DNA of 64,000 nucleotides, from NCBI GenBank assembly GCA_030998225.1, contig JAPYXD010000308.1:6086001-6150000 (forward strand), in the 5' to 3' direction. How positions within the stretch are numbered: the stretch's first letter is position 1; the number at the start of each line of letters is the position of its first letter. Source of the stretch: Diplolepis rosae (lineage: Eukaryota; Arthropoda; Insecta; Hymenoptera; Diplolepididae). The notes beneath the pieces were generated by a model that worked only from the letters and a program-made list of their open reading frames with translations, was not told the origin of the DNA and searched no databases. The translations under genes were made by a program, and so were the position numbers. Shown here one piece after another: positions 13,401 through 27,700 of this stretch.

Positions 13401-16400
13401 GTGAATCAATATTTATCGTCTTTTTAAAAATAAATTGATCGCCTGTGTATTATCGAGCGAGTCAAAAAATTCCGTTTATTACTGCCTCCCTTCTTATAAT
13501 AATTTTGAAATTGAATTAGCGTGGAAAGTAGACCTTTTTTCAAACAATATCTCTAACATGTTTTAATAACTCTAGCATGATAAAAAGTAAAGCATTATAT
13601 TCGCATATTGTTGGAAAAGAGGCAAAATTCCGAATTAACTCGGAACCTCATTCATTGAAACTTTGTTGTTGTTGTAAGCATAAAAATGTGTTTGTTATGT
13701 GTTTAACAATGATGCTAATTGTTTACAGTGCAAGAGCATGGGCAGAAGCAAGTAAAGTTCCAGATTTAACAAACAAATCTATAGAACAACTCTCTCATCT
13801 CTTCCTTTGCGCAGAGCATTTTGAAGAAAAATGTTTCACAAATCCGACAGAAAAACATACATTGATAAGGTGGAAAGAAGTGTATCCAATACCAACACGA
13901 TTCAAACATAATATACCTCTTCAGGTAAATCAAATTATTTTTTATTCAATTTCATTTTATTTCAACGTTTTTATGGGAAATATTTTTAGTTTCTTTCGAG
14001 GAGTTGATAACTAGCAATTTTAATTTTCACATGAATTCAAGAATGTATTACATTTTAAATTAAGATAATTGAACAAAACGCATCAAAGCAACTGTAAAAA
14101 AGGAACAAAGTTAATGGAAATAAATTTAGTTATACATATAAACGATGAAAGATGTGAATTTTCTACCAATTCCATAATTTTTTTCTATTTAAACACAGTA
14201 AAATGCAGAGTGAGTGTCTATGTTATGAAAACGACCTGAAAACGATAAGAAGTTTTCTTTAAAACAAATTTAGCATTTTAAAATGATACATTTTGAAGTT
14301 TTATTTATTACGCTTTGACTCTATTGCGGGAAGTTATTCAGAAACGTAGATTTAGGTGGAATAATTTATAAGAATGTAAATGATTCTAGAAACAGATGGA
14401 TATCTAAATTTAACAGTTATTAGCCCCTTGATTCCTCCTAGTAATTTGTAAATTTATTCAAGTTATCTTGAAGTAAATTTTCAAAAACAAAACTATGATT
14501 AAAAATCCAATTTAATTTTAGAATGGTCTGATTGGCAGCAATCCAGTTTTATCAATAGTTATGGAAGAATCTACTAATAGTAGATTGCAGAAAATATGTA
14601 GACTCTGCAGTTTCTTGAAACCTATACAATCACTAATTCCAATTTATGGCAGTTATTATGAACCTCTAATGAAAAAACTACGGCCATTTGGAGTAAGTTT
14701 TTCACAATTTTTATTCATTATAAAATATATATTAAAGAAATATCTCGATTTTTGAGACGCAAGGAGACTCAATAAAAAAGCACCCTGATTTGTGTGAGGC
14801 GAGTGGACTTACAACAAGAAAGCACCCTGATTCATTTGACAAATTTTTTGTGTTCAAAGTAACTTGAGATATGATCAAATATGATGTTCAATTTTAAAAA
14901 AACCGAAGAAATTCGAAGCACGCATCTTGCATGTGTCAGGAGGAATCTAACCTCTGTTCTATGTATTCCTTGCCGGGGACTTACTGTGTAAACGCACTAA
15001 GCCAGCAGCGCTTACAGCGATTCAAACAATTCTGGTATATTTCACTTTGAGTTGAGGTTTTAAGATTGTTACATGTGATTTATTCTATTAGGTATTAGTT
15101 GCATACATTTATGTGAATCGTCAATATTTAGATGGTAAATCAACCTAATTTATCATGATTGTGACACATCCTAATTCTTAACATTATTTTTATTGTTTAT
15201 TACCTATAGATGCACTTTTAGGTAACAGCAGGTTATTAATATTGCGTGTGTTTATCGCAATAAGTCCCAAACAAGGCATGCATAGAACGGAGGTATGATT
15301 CCTCCTGGTATATGCAAGATACACACTTCAAAGGGTATAGCAGGATATGTATGCCAGTATTTTTGCCAGAAGTTGATACTGAATGTAAGATGAAACTGCC
15401 CAAGAGATTAGATGTGAAAAACAAATTTTTCTCGTGAACGGCTGTACCGATTTTTATGAAAAAAATATATGTATTTATCAGGTGTACAAGTATGAAACCG
15501 GTAATGACATCTATGTGTCGCTAGGTAAAACTATACGCTCTGTCAAACCAAATCATTGACGCCATTTCTTCGCATTAAGTTCTGTCAACAATATTCAGTT
15601 CATAAACAATCAAGTTTCATACAACAACTAATTTTTTTTCGCTAGTAAAAATGTCGATTTTTGTGCCTTCAAACTACGATTTGCGGACATCATTGATTTT
15701 CTGTTACCAATTGAAGAAATCTGCTTTGGAAGCCCATCGAATGCTTGTGGAAGCTTACGGCCAGCATGCTCTAGGCAAAACACAGTGCAACGAGTGGTTC
15801 AATAAGTTTAAATTTCTCAACGTTTAAAAGCCATGGGATTGATTTTGAAGGTGGGAAGATAGATGGGTGCCGCATGAATTGACTGAAAGACAATGCACCA
15901 GCACATCGAACAAAAAAGACTCGGGAATTGGTAAATTCGTACAGCTGGGAAGCCCTCCACATGCGGCTTATTCACCAGACTTGGCTCCATCTGACTACCA
16001 CTTATTTTCATCAATGGGGCACGCACTTGCTGAACAGCGCTTCGATTCGTACGAAAATGTGAAAAAATGGCTCGATGACTGGTTTGACTCAAAAAACGAA
16101 CAATTTTTTTGGCGAGGCATACACAAATTGCCAGAGAGATGGGAAAAATGTATGGCTAGCAATGGCCATTACTTTGAAGATTGAATGTATAACCATTTTT
16201 ATTAAATAAACGTGTATTTTCTCAAAAAAATTACCGGTTTCATACTTGTACACCTGGTACTGCATAACTGCCGTGCAAAATAAGAAATTGGTTTTCAATC
16301 TTCATCATTATCCTCCTCAATCACGGGATGTTATTATTTTGTTGAAACAATTCACTGAGGATCTCGACTTGTTTTTATGATTTTTGGAAGATACCGGACA

Positions 16401-19400
16401 TGAGCTAAATAATAGACTATTGCAGCAACATGCGAACAGCATCCAACAATTCTATTTCCGTTTGCACAATCACAAGCATACTCCAATAATCCAGAAATTC
16501 CCACACTGTTGGGTCTATACTTCATGAAGAGAGTTTTTTTGTGAAAGAATGGTGGTAGAGTCTTAAATGAGTCCCATAACAAAAAATTATTGAAATATTT
16601 GAAAAAAATTTTTAATCGTTTTTTTGAAAAAAAAAACAATTCTATAATTTTCTTAAAATACCGCGCCACCGAGCACAATAACATATATTTTTTTCACCTA
16701 AATCGTCATTGGGGTCGGAAAAGGAAATGACAAGCTTCAATTTGAGACATTTTTGAAGGTTCTAGGACTCTGGGTTTATCGCAAAACACCTAGTAATTTC
16801 CTATTAGTAGACTGAAAGTTGAAATGTGCAAACCAGTGTTATCAACACATGAGTTGGCCACCAGTGTAATGTTTGAAAAAAAAACTTTTTTTTTCAATTC
16901 CATGACCAATAACGTATCTGATTCTAGTTGTAATCAATACAGATTTTCAAACTCATTGTATCAAAATTTCCAGCATGTGCATTATAAATATAGAAGTATC
17001 TCAAGAACCTCTTACTTTTCAGTTAAAAAAAAGTAAGGGGGAAAATGTTTGTAAGCACAAAACTGGTAATTTTACAATATCATCTGAAGGTAGTATAATA
17101 TATTCTGCAATAGTACAAGAGAAAACTGTTATCTTACAATAGTTATTAATGATTAAAAAAATTCACTGAATGTCCCCTTTTTCTATTTTGTTGTATATAT
17201 TTACCTTGTTTAATTTATTTAAGAACGAAAATGATAAATTAACTAAGGAAAAATGTCTTAAATTGAACACATTCAATGAATTTTTTTAGAATTAATTTAA
17301 AAATACGATATTTGAAAATATTAAAAATAATCTCAGTCCATGATGGCTAGTAGTTTTAATATGGGCGAATACTTAAGAAACACGACCCAGGTATCAGCTA
17401 CTAACCATCATGTTTCTGATGAACAAAGTGCAGCACTTAATTTATCATTAAATGAGGAAAACGCAAGGTACGAAACACTAGACAATGTATCATGTTGTTC
17501 ATCTTTGCGCGCCGAAGAAATAATTGATTCGGACGAAGTGGATATAGCCGAATTGGATCAAATGTTGTTAAAATTAAAATCAATCGGCGTAAAAATTAAA
17601 AGCGTGGCGAATAACGAAGCTAAAGTGATAGAAAAAGTAAAGAAAAATTCAAAAAAATAGTGGATTCAAAATCGCGTACTAATAGACAGATTGAGGACTT
17701 CACTGATCTTTTTTTAAATAGGAGAAATAGCTGTACGCATGTACGCAAAGCCGAATTCCAGGCGAAAAATTTAGAGTTAGAAAAAAATATAAGAGACCTA
17801 GAATCTAAGGTAAATACCTTGAGTGAGGCACCCGAAGAACTTCCCTGTGTGAATGAGGATTTAATAGTAAATCTGGGTAGTTCTTCGACAGTCTCGCCCT
17901 GGTTAAACAAATATTGGAATTAGTTAGCTTAAACAAGACGAGTTTTGGAATATTATTCTACTGTTCCCTGTGACCTGCATCCGTAATATTATCAATCATT
18001 GATCTGCTTGAATACTTTGCTGCTGGCTAATGGCGCGCATATCCTAAATACCATAATATGCTTGCTACAAGTGCATATGATCCGACTGTCCTGGCCCCAG
18101 TTGTGAAGTTCAGTAGTACCCAAATATTTGTTCATTGTTTTGTGTCACTGCTTCGGGTGATGCCGAAAGTGTACGAAGATGAACGATACTCATAAGAATA
18201 AAGTAATCAATATGTGCGACTTTTCTACAATTAGTTGTATTACTTTTCTCAATAATAAAATTAATTTTTCTGTAATTGCATATTTCAAAATTCCAATAAA
18301 GATTTCAATTTCAGGCACATCTCCAAAAAATAGGTGAAGCCTTTCATCACAAGAGTTTAAATTATAGAAACCATTTTATGAAAAAAAACATTTTATACAA
18401 AAATAAATACATTTCACGATTATTTACTTATTTCCAAAAGTATAGACAGTAGAGTTGTAGCGAATGTTTTCCCTGAAATAATAAGCGATGATTGATTAAA
18501 ATTCTACAATTTTTAATAAATTTGGTAAAAAGCGACAGTATGAAAAAATCCAGTTACAGAAAACATTATTTAAATTATTCTCTTTCGTCCGATTCAAATT
18601 TTTCTTGTATGAAAAGAAAAATTCTTTTCCTTTCATGAGACAGACCTAGCAATATCATTTCAATTCTTGAAATGATAGAAAAACTTTGTTTTTTGAGAGA
18701 CCTGATTTTTGGCACAATAACTACCATTATTATAATTTGTAAGATTTTAGTTTAAAACAGTTCATTTATAATGTAATTCTGCTCTCCTGTAAATAATTAA
18801 TCATTTATATGATGAATTGTAAGTGAAGTCTAAGAAAATAAATATTTTAAGCCGTTAAGGGATTTGTAAAGTTTTTGTCAGACAGCATATTAAGTTAATA
18901 ACTTTTCTTTTCAAAATTGTGGTCACATATTTTCAGCTACGTTTAATTTACTTTTTCGAAATATTGTCAATCAATATACAAATCAATATTTATAAAAGTA
19001 TATAGACGAAGAAATAACTTGAGCTTTTATTTATTTTCAATTTATTATTTAATAAATAACTTTTTTGCAAAACAGGCACTAAAGTAGTACTTCGAGCCCC
19101 TGTAGAGCGGCTGTAAAGTTGTCCATTTACGACCAGCATATTCATATTGTATCTGTTTTCTTCTTTAAGCCCTACTTTCGTTCCTTATGTCCTACTTTTG
19201 TTCCTTACGCCCTCTGCACAGTTGCGAGAAATGGATTATATTTCTCCCCCAACCAACTGCAGCATTTTTATGATTGTTAAAATATTCCCACTATTTGGAA
19301 CTGTACAATTTCTTCTGGAACTAATTTTGCCACTGCGTTAAGCATACGAGAAAATTGATTTATTTACAAAATACCATAATAATCGATTGTTTTTCTGATA

Positions 19401-22400
19401 AAAAATGTAGAAAGGTTGTTGTCAAAAAATTCTGACATTTGGTCAATCAATAAATAAAAAAGATAATTTAGAATTACCTAAAAAGAAGTTTTTTAGTGAC
19501 AAATTACTAAATATCTCAAAAATTGTACCTAAAATTTTTTAAACTTGAAGAAAAAACATTTTACATTCCAGAAAAATATTTAATTAATCTAATCAAAGTT
19601 TATACTTTTCCATACATTATTAAATTCAATCAAATTTGTTTCATACAATTCGGGGGGCTGAGCTCCCCGAACCCCCCGGCAGGGGCTTCGCCCCCTGCAC
19701 CCCCACCGGGGCTCCGCCCCTGGGCCCCACTCCCCTACGGCCCTTTCCACCACCTTCGTATCATATTTATCACTATTATTGTTACAACATGTTCCTATTC
19801 CAGCACCGAGTCATAATTGGACACTCTCAATACCATTCTACAGACACTCGAAATACTTCTTTAGGACATATTTTGCAAAAAATATCGTGTGTACCACGGA
19901 GGTCGGCCATTTTGGGACTCGACCAATGTATTCAGTCCTCGTCTCCTCCTTAGACGCGCCTTCGGCGCGCGCTCGGCTACGACTCGGCCTGAATACATTG
20001 GTCCTCGCCCCAAAAGACCTACTTTACCTCCTAGATACACAATATACTATTAGTTTACATGCAGCTTCGAAAAAATAGCATTAGAAGAAAGGTAAGTATC
20101 AAAGGTAATTATACAGTGACAATATTCAATGTCTTAATAAATTAAAAATTCATATAAATTAGTATCATTCTCAATTAACAATATTTAAAATCAATTGAAA
20201 AATACAACATAAACAATGTAAACTAAAATCATCACTTGAGAATAACACATTAGTAACCTAACCTCAAATTCCCTTACATAATACATTCAATATATTAAAA
20301 CTTTACAAATCTCTAGTGCCTTATAATATATTTCTCGCAGATCACACACTCACAAACTATTTATAATAATTCCTGAAAGTCATAAGCATTAAATATTTCA
20401 AGATTTCAAAATTTCTGTCAACTTGTCAAGTTTTGTAAACAGAAATCATCTCAAACCTTCAAATAGCCGAGCGAGGCGAGGACGACGAGAAATTACAAGT
20501 TCGAATCGTTCGTTTTTGTACATTTTCGGCATTACCCGAAGCAGTGACGTCACAGACAGTGGTAATCATTTAATTCTCGTTTTGCGGCTCCAAAGTGGTA
20601 GATATGGAGGGACCAATCATGAGGGCACCCATTCATTGGTACTCGACGCGGATACGGCTACATCTGTTCCGTCGGTCAACACTTGGCTTCGCCTGGAGCA
20701 ACACCCAGTCAGGGGCACCTGACGCTGGGTGTTAGCTCCCACCGAGAGTCGATCATGGGGGCACCTATCGGTCCGACTCCACCAGGTGTGTGGCGGTCGG
20801 GGTCGGAGATACCCTTCTATGAGAGCACCCATCAGGCGAGGTATCTCCATGCTGTCCGTCTAGAGCGCCGCTCTGGTGTAACTCAGATCGTCACTCCAGT
20901 CGAACTGCCCCGTCTGGGTCCTCTTACCTTCCTTTTATACTGTCCGCGAGCGGTGGGGGTAGCTGCGTGCGCAGCTCGGCGGTCGCTGGGGGTACTCACG
21001 TGAGTAGCGGTGGTGGGTATAATTAGAGTTACGTTTATAAAAAGAAACTCTGAAGAATTTCCCTATTCCTGGAATTTAGTCATACCGCCCGTCAGAATAA
21101 GTTGCTACGATGTGCAATCGCCTTACAGCCACGAGCGATGGAACACATATTTGATGGAGAAAACGAGCAAAAACAACAAACTACAATTTATCGTCGTGCT
21201 GAACATGAAATAGCTCCTCAAGAAATTGATGAAAATACGAGGATATGCCTGAATTGCGATCGAAGAATTAATACGGAGGTGAATTATTTAGCACTTGATC
21301 CTAATTGTCTGACACTCAATGTTTTAAAACAAAGAAGGAATACTTCTTGTATGTTTTGTAACAGAATGCAAGATGTGACCAGGTTGTTAGTGAAATGTAG
21401 AGTTAGTGTTTTTGTAAAACAACAAAATTTACGTACCGGAATCAACTCGTTCTTACCCTGAACATTTTGATGCGAGTGGCTTTGTATCAAACGTTCTGCT
21501 GTAAGGTTTAGAATTTTATAATAGGCCTTATCGCTTATCTGGTGTCCATTTCCAATATTTTTTTCAAGGCCTACGTGAATTATCGAAGATTGATAAGCCT
21601 GATTTTAATAATGAAAAAACTTTTTCAGAGGGGGAGTTCAATTCAATTAGTTCCATAACACACTAGCAATTCAGGGATTTATATACGTATTGTGACGCTG
21701 TATGTGATGCTGTACAAGATCGATGGGTATATCTCCGTATTAGTATAAATAGAGAAAAAAAATTTTCAAATAAAATAATTTTGATGATCTGAAGAGGTAG
21801 ACATATTGTCTTCGAAACGTTATAAAGAATAATAAATAGGAGTACAAATTCTACATAGTCCGAGGTTGGTCATTTCCCTTTTTCTAATGTAGAATATTGC
21901 TATTATTAACCAGATCATTCTTTGATCTTGCCTTAACTGGCTGGATAATACTCCGGTATTCCCTTAATCGTCAGGATCGTCCACTGATATCGTCTTAATA
22001 TTTTCTTGATTACCCGGATTACACACTGATCTTGAAAACCGTACTTTGATGGAGCACCCACGAAAAAGTATCCTTTTCTCGACAGTGAGTTCGGCATGAT
22101 CCCTGAGCGTGGTGCCAAACAGTCCTAGAGGGTCCGTGGAAATCCTCGAGTATGCATGAAATGTGAAATTTGGTCTCTCCTATCTCGAAACCTGACGTTT
22201 TTTGGACCCAGTGTCTAAGGACTTTATTTGATCAAAATATTATAAACTACATTATACGAGATTTTCAGCCAATTTGACGGGGACCATATTTTCCATAGAT
22301 ATGTACGGGGTGCGTTCTGCGCCTCAATTTATAGAAAAGGCCATTTTTAAATAAAACTTCATTCAGTTCACTTGATAAGGAAAAAAAAATGATAAAAACA

Positions 22401-24721
22401 AATTTAATATTAAAGAATTTGAAAATCCTTCTGTGGAAAAAAAGACGCTTTCGACTGCGCTGGGATTCAAACCCAGGTCTTTCGATTGCCGGTCGACTGC
22501 TCTAACCACTGAGCTACACAGGCATCCGACATCTCCTTCTCCACAGGAAGATCTCCTTATATCGCAGCAGCAGTCAAAAGCGTCTTTTGTTCCACAGAAA
22601 GATTTTCAAATTCTTTAAATATTGAATTCATTTGCATTTATTGGCGATATAAGAGTTTGAAATTGTCTACGAGGACACCTGTCGACAACGTATCCTACTT
22701 GATACATGACTAGTGATCCTCCGATAATGTAGGCAGTGACAAAAATTTCAAACTCAACTGATTAATTTGAAAAAATTTAATATTCTTAAGATATATTTTA
22801 ATAGATGCTTATATTCCCACAGTTAGATGTTCCTAAAATGATCAATATAGTTACTTAAAGTGGGTCAATTAAAAAGTAAATTTTAAATTTTATATAATTT
22901 TTAAATTCGCATTCGTTTGGAATATCCGTTGACTCGAGGCATGCTTTCGATAGGTCCCTTAAATATGGGTAATAGACCCATAAGCGATCGCAGGACGCGT
23001 AGATCGATTTTCCCACTAGGCGAGACGCGTGTATCGGGGAAGTGCTGTCTTCTTTTTACGCATGAGATACCTTCTTCCTTTAAAGCAGGAAAATCTTCTA
23101 ATGCATTCGCCAGATGCATGATGCACTTCTCCAGAATAAATACATACCCTCGTAATTGTGAAAATGTCAGCTTTCTTTAGATGTTTTAATACATGTTCCA
23201 AACCGCCTGGAAAGAGTTGAAAATATCTTGATATTGCGTGCGCGAGGAATCACATGTATGCACTGTTAGCTGAAGTTGTATATGTTTGATTGCTATATGA
23301 AACTCAACAGTGTGTAGGAGCATTGTTTACAAATCGATAGCTTGCTCGGTTTTTATGTTTCTTACGACTCTGCTGGATTCCGTGCAAAAGAGGCGCAAAA
23401 GAGGTGCCAAATTCGAAATAAAGGAAGATATAATTTGAAAACTTGACCATAAAATCTAAATTTTATAATATGTAAAATCTTTTACATGACAGTTTCAATA
23501 AACAAGTGTTAAATAAGGGGTTCAATATTTAAGAAAGTTAATAATTTATATTCTAATTCACATACGGAATTACAATTACTAAACAATTTATTTGTATGAA
23601 GATAATTCAACAAACCTTTACTATTGAGTAAAATGCTTTAAATACCATTTTTTGAAATACATAACATCTTTTATGTGACATGTTGAGATTTCTCTGATAT
23701 GAAATTGAAAATATTTATTTTGAATAAAATATCGTTAAAAATTTGTGGAATAACTACACGGAGAAAAAAATCTAACTATTATAGTAGGCTGAGTTACTTT
23801 CTATTAAAGCACCGAACTTAATGTGCGAAATTGGTATGAGCTTTTACCAGTATTGGCATCAACTCGTGCATTTTTAGCATGAAATGTTTTATCATATAAA
23901 AGAAACAAGCGCATGCCATTATTGCTAGTGTCATATGCTGTCATAGCAAGGTTCTCGCCTGACTACAGTTGTAAGAGAACTCATACTGAAATAGGATGAA
24001 TTTCTTACAACCGAGGGAATACGTGAAGCGCTACGTTCGAAAGTAGGCGTGGCCTAATACCTCGGTTGTAAGAGAACTCATACTGAAATAGGGTGGGTCT
24101 CTCGCAATCATAGTAAGGCGAAGTCCGAACTATTTTCGCAAGGCGCAACTGCTCTAAAAGCATGAAACTTGCTACTTTTTTAGCATGAAGGGATTCCTGC
24201 TTAAAATGTATGATTTTTTCACCAGGATAGCAAGAACGAAACCTGCTACAAAGGCACGACTAGTGTTCTTACTATTATAGTCAGATTTTTTTCTCCGTGT
24301 AAAATAAACAAAATATTTGCAGATACCTTCAGTAAGTTGTGTCCCATGGTCCGTAATTATTTTGGAAGACTTTCCATATTTTGGAAAATGATCCTTGCTT
24401 AGTTTGTTGATAACGGCTTTTATATTTGTTCGTCTCAACGGGTATGAAACTGCGTATTTTGAAAAGGAATCGATAGTTGACAACATATAGTATGTTGAAA
24501 ACCCCATTTTGATGCTGGTAATGGCCCATATAAATCAATCGAGAGGATCTCGTTTGGTTTCTCTGACAGATAGTTTCGTATCTCCACAGTGCGTCCACTA
24601 CCATGTATTTTAGGAGGGTACTTAAAAAAGGAAAAATGAGCATCAGCGTCGCCAAGTTTTGATAGCAAGAACTATTATATTATTATAGTAATATATATAT
24701 ATTTATATATATATATATATG

Positions 24722-24791
<70 letters not shown>

Positions 24792-27700
24792 TAAGAAGGT
24801 GGGCATTGAATGACATTGAAATGTCAAAATCTGAAGAAAAACAGAATCGAGAATGAAAATTTTGAATGCCTTTTAATGCCTAGGAATTAAAATGCATTCA
24901 AAAGTTCCTTTCTCGATTCCATTCTTTTTTAGATTCTGAAATTTCAATGCCATTTAATGCCCACCTTGTTACTAGGTATATTCTAAAGAGCGGACATTTT
25001 TTAAACATGAATCAATGATTTAAACCATCTGATTTTATCAAAATAATATCAAACTATGGTTGCTATGGTTACAACAAGTTAAAAAGAACATCGGTAGCGA
25101 CAGTAGCACCACCACTTGTTGATAACAAACACTACAATTCGTTCCCCTTTTCTCCTATATGAGTGGACCCACTGTGCGTATCTCAGAGAAACAAGTTCGA
25201 TTGCCAACTTTGCTTCCCTGACATGAGTTACAAGTTTGATAGATGTCACCTGACTATTTTGGCCTGTTGTGGATAGCAGAGGTATTCTGTTAGTATCTTT
25301 ATGACCTTTAAAGGGCCATTTTGGGAATACATTTCATGAGATTCGTCTATTAATTCATAAATTATACTTTTGGTCACACATAATCGCTTATTTTCCCCAT
25401 TTACGAAATATAACAAACCTTTAAGGATCTCATATTTGTTGTTTTTCTTCTCTTCGACTTTACTTATCTTCTGTTACAAAAGGGGATCTGATTTCTGCTC
25501 TATTCTGAAGTTCTGGAGTCGCTTTCGTAGACTTGATGATGATTTTTCAGCTAGGGCAAACAGCATGATTTTACAGCATGTTTTCATCTAGCGGAAAAAA
25601 GCGAAATGACTTTGCTGCCAACCCAATAGTTCTTTAAATCTCATAGGGATAGGATATGTTTTTACAATAAAAGGCTTATCATATTTTATTTTCAGCTTAT
25701 ATATGGAAAGACTGCCGGGTTTCTAAGAAAACACGTCTCTATATTTTTTAAGCGCCTCCTAAAACTTCTTTTCTTCTCTGTTGAGCAACTCACATTTTGC
25801 TATTTTTCCTTCGATTTCAGCATCCGTTATGCGATATTTTTCTTCAATTTCATCAAATTCTTTAATGTAATTAGATTCTTCATATTTTTCGGGGTAATTT
25901 TTTTCATTTGCAAAGTTCTGTGGATCAATATTTATTGATTCATCATTAGGCTCCATATTTATTTCATGGATAAGCCATTTAGATATTTTTCATCCTCATC
26001 CTTTGAGCTTTTTGAGCAAATCAATTCCCAGAATACAATTTTTATTCAATATTGGTATTATAAATACACAAGAATATGTATCCTCATTTAAATTTAAATT
26101 CGCATATAATTGATGATTTAATCTTACAAGTTATACACCAGTGACACCTTGGAAGCTTGTACCAACGATTGGAAAATTTTTACAATTTTTAGATTAACTT
26201 TCGTTATTTCCGAAGAAATTTTCAGAAATACATGTTATCTTGCTAGCGGTATCGATAAGAGCCTCAGTTTTGACACCCTGAATTTTCACATTAATATTTG
26301 GACACTTATCGACATTATTTACTATTTATTGACACATCTAATATTGTATGCAAGTGCCTTAACTCGTTCGCTGCGCTTCCGGTATTTCCTCGCTGCGCCC
26401 CGCTATCGCCTTGTTGTGGCTGTCTAGACTCGTTGACGCCTCTATACAGGGTGTTTATATTTTCACGTCGATGGTAAACCCCATTCTGGATGAAGCCATT
26501 GCCTCTGTGGTTGATTCCAGTTTATATTTTCCGAGTCACGCACATTATGATCGTGTGCCTGGTTTGCGCCAAGATGACTTGAGAAAATCAGTTTACGCCT
26601 TTCGGAACGAGGCATATTGCCAGAATAAGAACTAGGATTTTTTCTATGATCTTGTCTATTAAAACCAGACCCACGATTATATACACGGTGATCCATTTTA
26701 ATCTATAATTCCAAATATCTTCTAAAATACTCTATCTACAAAAAATGGTTCAGACAAAAGTTGACCAGGACCGAGGGGGACATTTGACTGTACCATCAAT
26801 TTTTACCTTGAAGTCAATTTTCAAGGTTCAATGGAGGTAAGACCCTTTTCTTAAATGAGAACCCCTATTTTTGACTGCGGATTTGAAAAGAGCGGGAAAT
26901 TTCCCGTCAAAACTCACCTGTGGAAAAATGGTTTCTGTGATCTTGGAAAGGTAAAAAAAAATTCTGAATTGTCTTGGTTTTTCTGGGTAAACAAACGATT
27001 TTTCTTAGATTGAACTCTGTGCCCGAATACATTTTTTTTGTAGACTTCATGCTGTGGATTGTTATCCCCCCCCCCCCCCCCCCCCTAGACACACCCAGAC
27101 TGTAACAATTATTTCGGATAAGATGTAAAGGCTGTGACTATGTAGTTACAAATGTACCAATCTTGAAAATGTCACTTCTCTGTGACTAGTTACAAAAGTA
27201 AAAGATACCTTGTCCTTACTTTTAGCGTTACTCAGAAACAACGGCGTGAACGTAGTAAGTTCTGTTTCCTTTGGGGTGCTTTTTTGTCTTGAGTTCCCCT
27301 TGCTTCTAACGTACGATGAGTGCAAAATGTGGCGGAGCACCATCTTGTTGAAGCCAAATTTTTTGTCTTGTTACTAAGTCAACGTTCTCTAATACAAATA
27401 GTCCAGGTAAATGGTCCCTTATGAACCCTAAGTAAGTGTGTCTGTCAACGTTTCCGTCAAAACAGTAGGGTCCAATTAAATAGCCATTTACTATTCCGCA
27501 CGTCACCATAACACTCCATTGAGTTTGATAATCCATGGGTCGGTACCAGTGAGGATTTTCGTCCGACCAATAATGACAGTTATGTGTATTGAGCTGTCCG
27601 TCGCTGTAGAATTTACTTTCATTTGAGAAAAGTACATATCGAAAGAAACTAGGATCATTCTGTACCATTTGCAAAGCCCATTGACAAAAATTAATACGCG

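Larger units (their letters stand above)
24302..26700 (-). pseudogene. Degenerate Ty3/gypsy retrotransposon
   Basis: Read from 26700 down to 24302 on the minus strand. A Gln/Asn-rich gag-tail-like frame lies at 26463-26696. A retroviral-type aspartic protease remnant follows (VKTEALIDTASKITC near 26290, with DTAS in place of DTG, and CILGIDLLKK near 26025). Next come a pre-RT linker (26.0-25.7 kb), an inter-domain block near 25500-25270, a CxxC of the integrase HHCC finger near 25230, and the integrase core (PNEILSIDLYGPLP with the first Asp near 24550; KIITDHGTQ with the second Asp near 24350). The reverse transcriptase and RNase H are missing, and several stops and frameshifts are present. 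Two MITE-like pieces and an AT microsatellite are nested in it. Confidence 0.7.

Noticed and set aside
13577..13728. Upstream part of the open frame over exon 2 as coding
   Set aside because: The THAP alignment requires the acceptor at 13727-13728; the upstream peptide does not continue the domain, while exon 1 at 4401 does.
22453..22523. Functional tRNA-Ala gene
   Set aside because: The acceptor arm does not pair, position 33 is C, and the sequence sits inside MITE terminal repeats.
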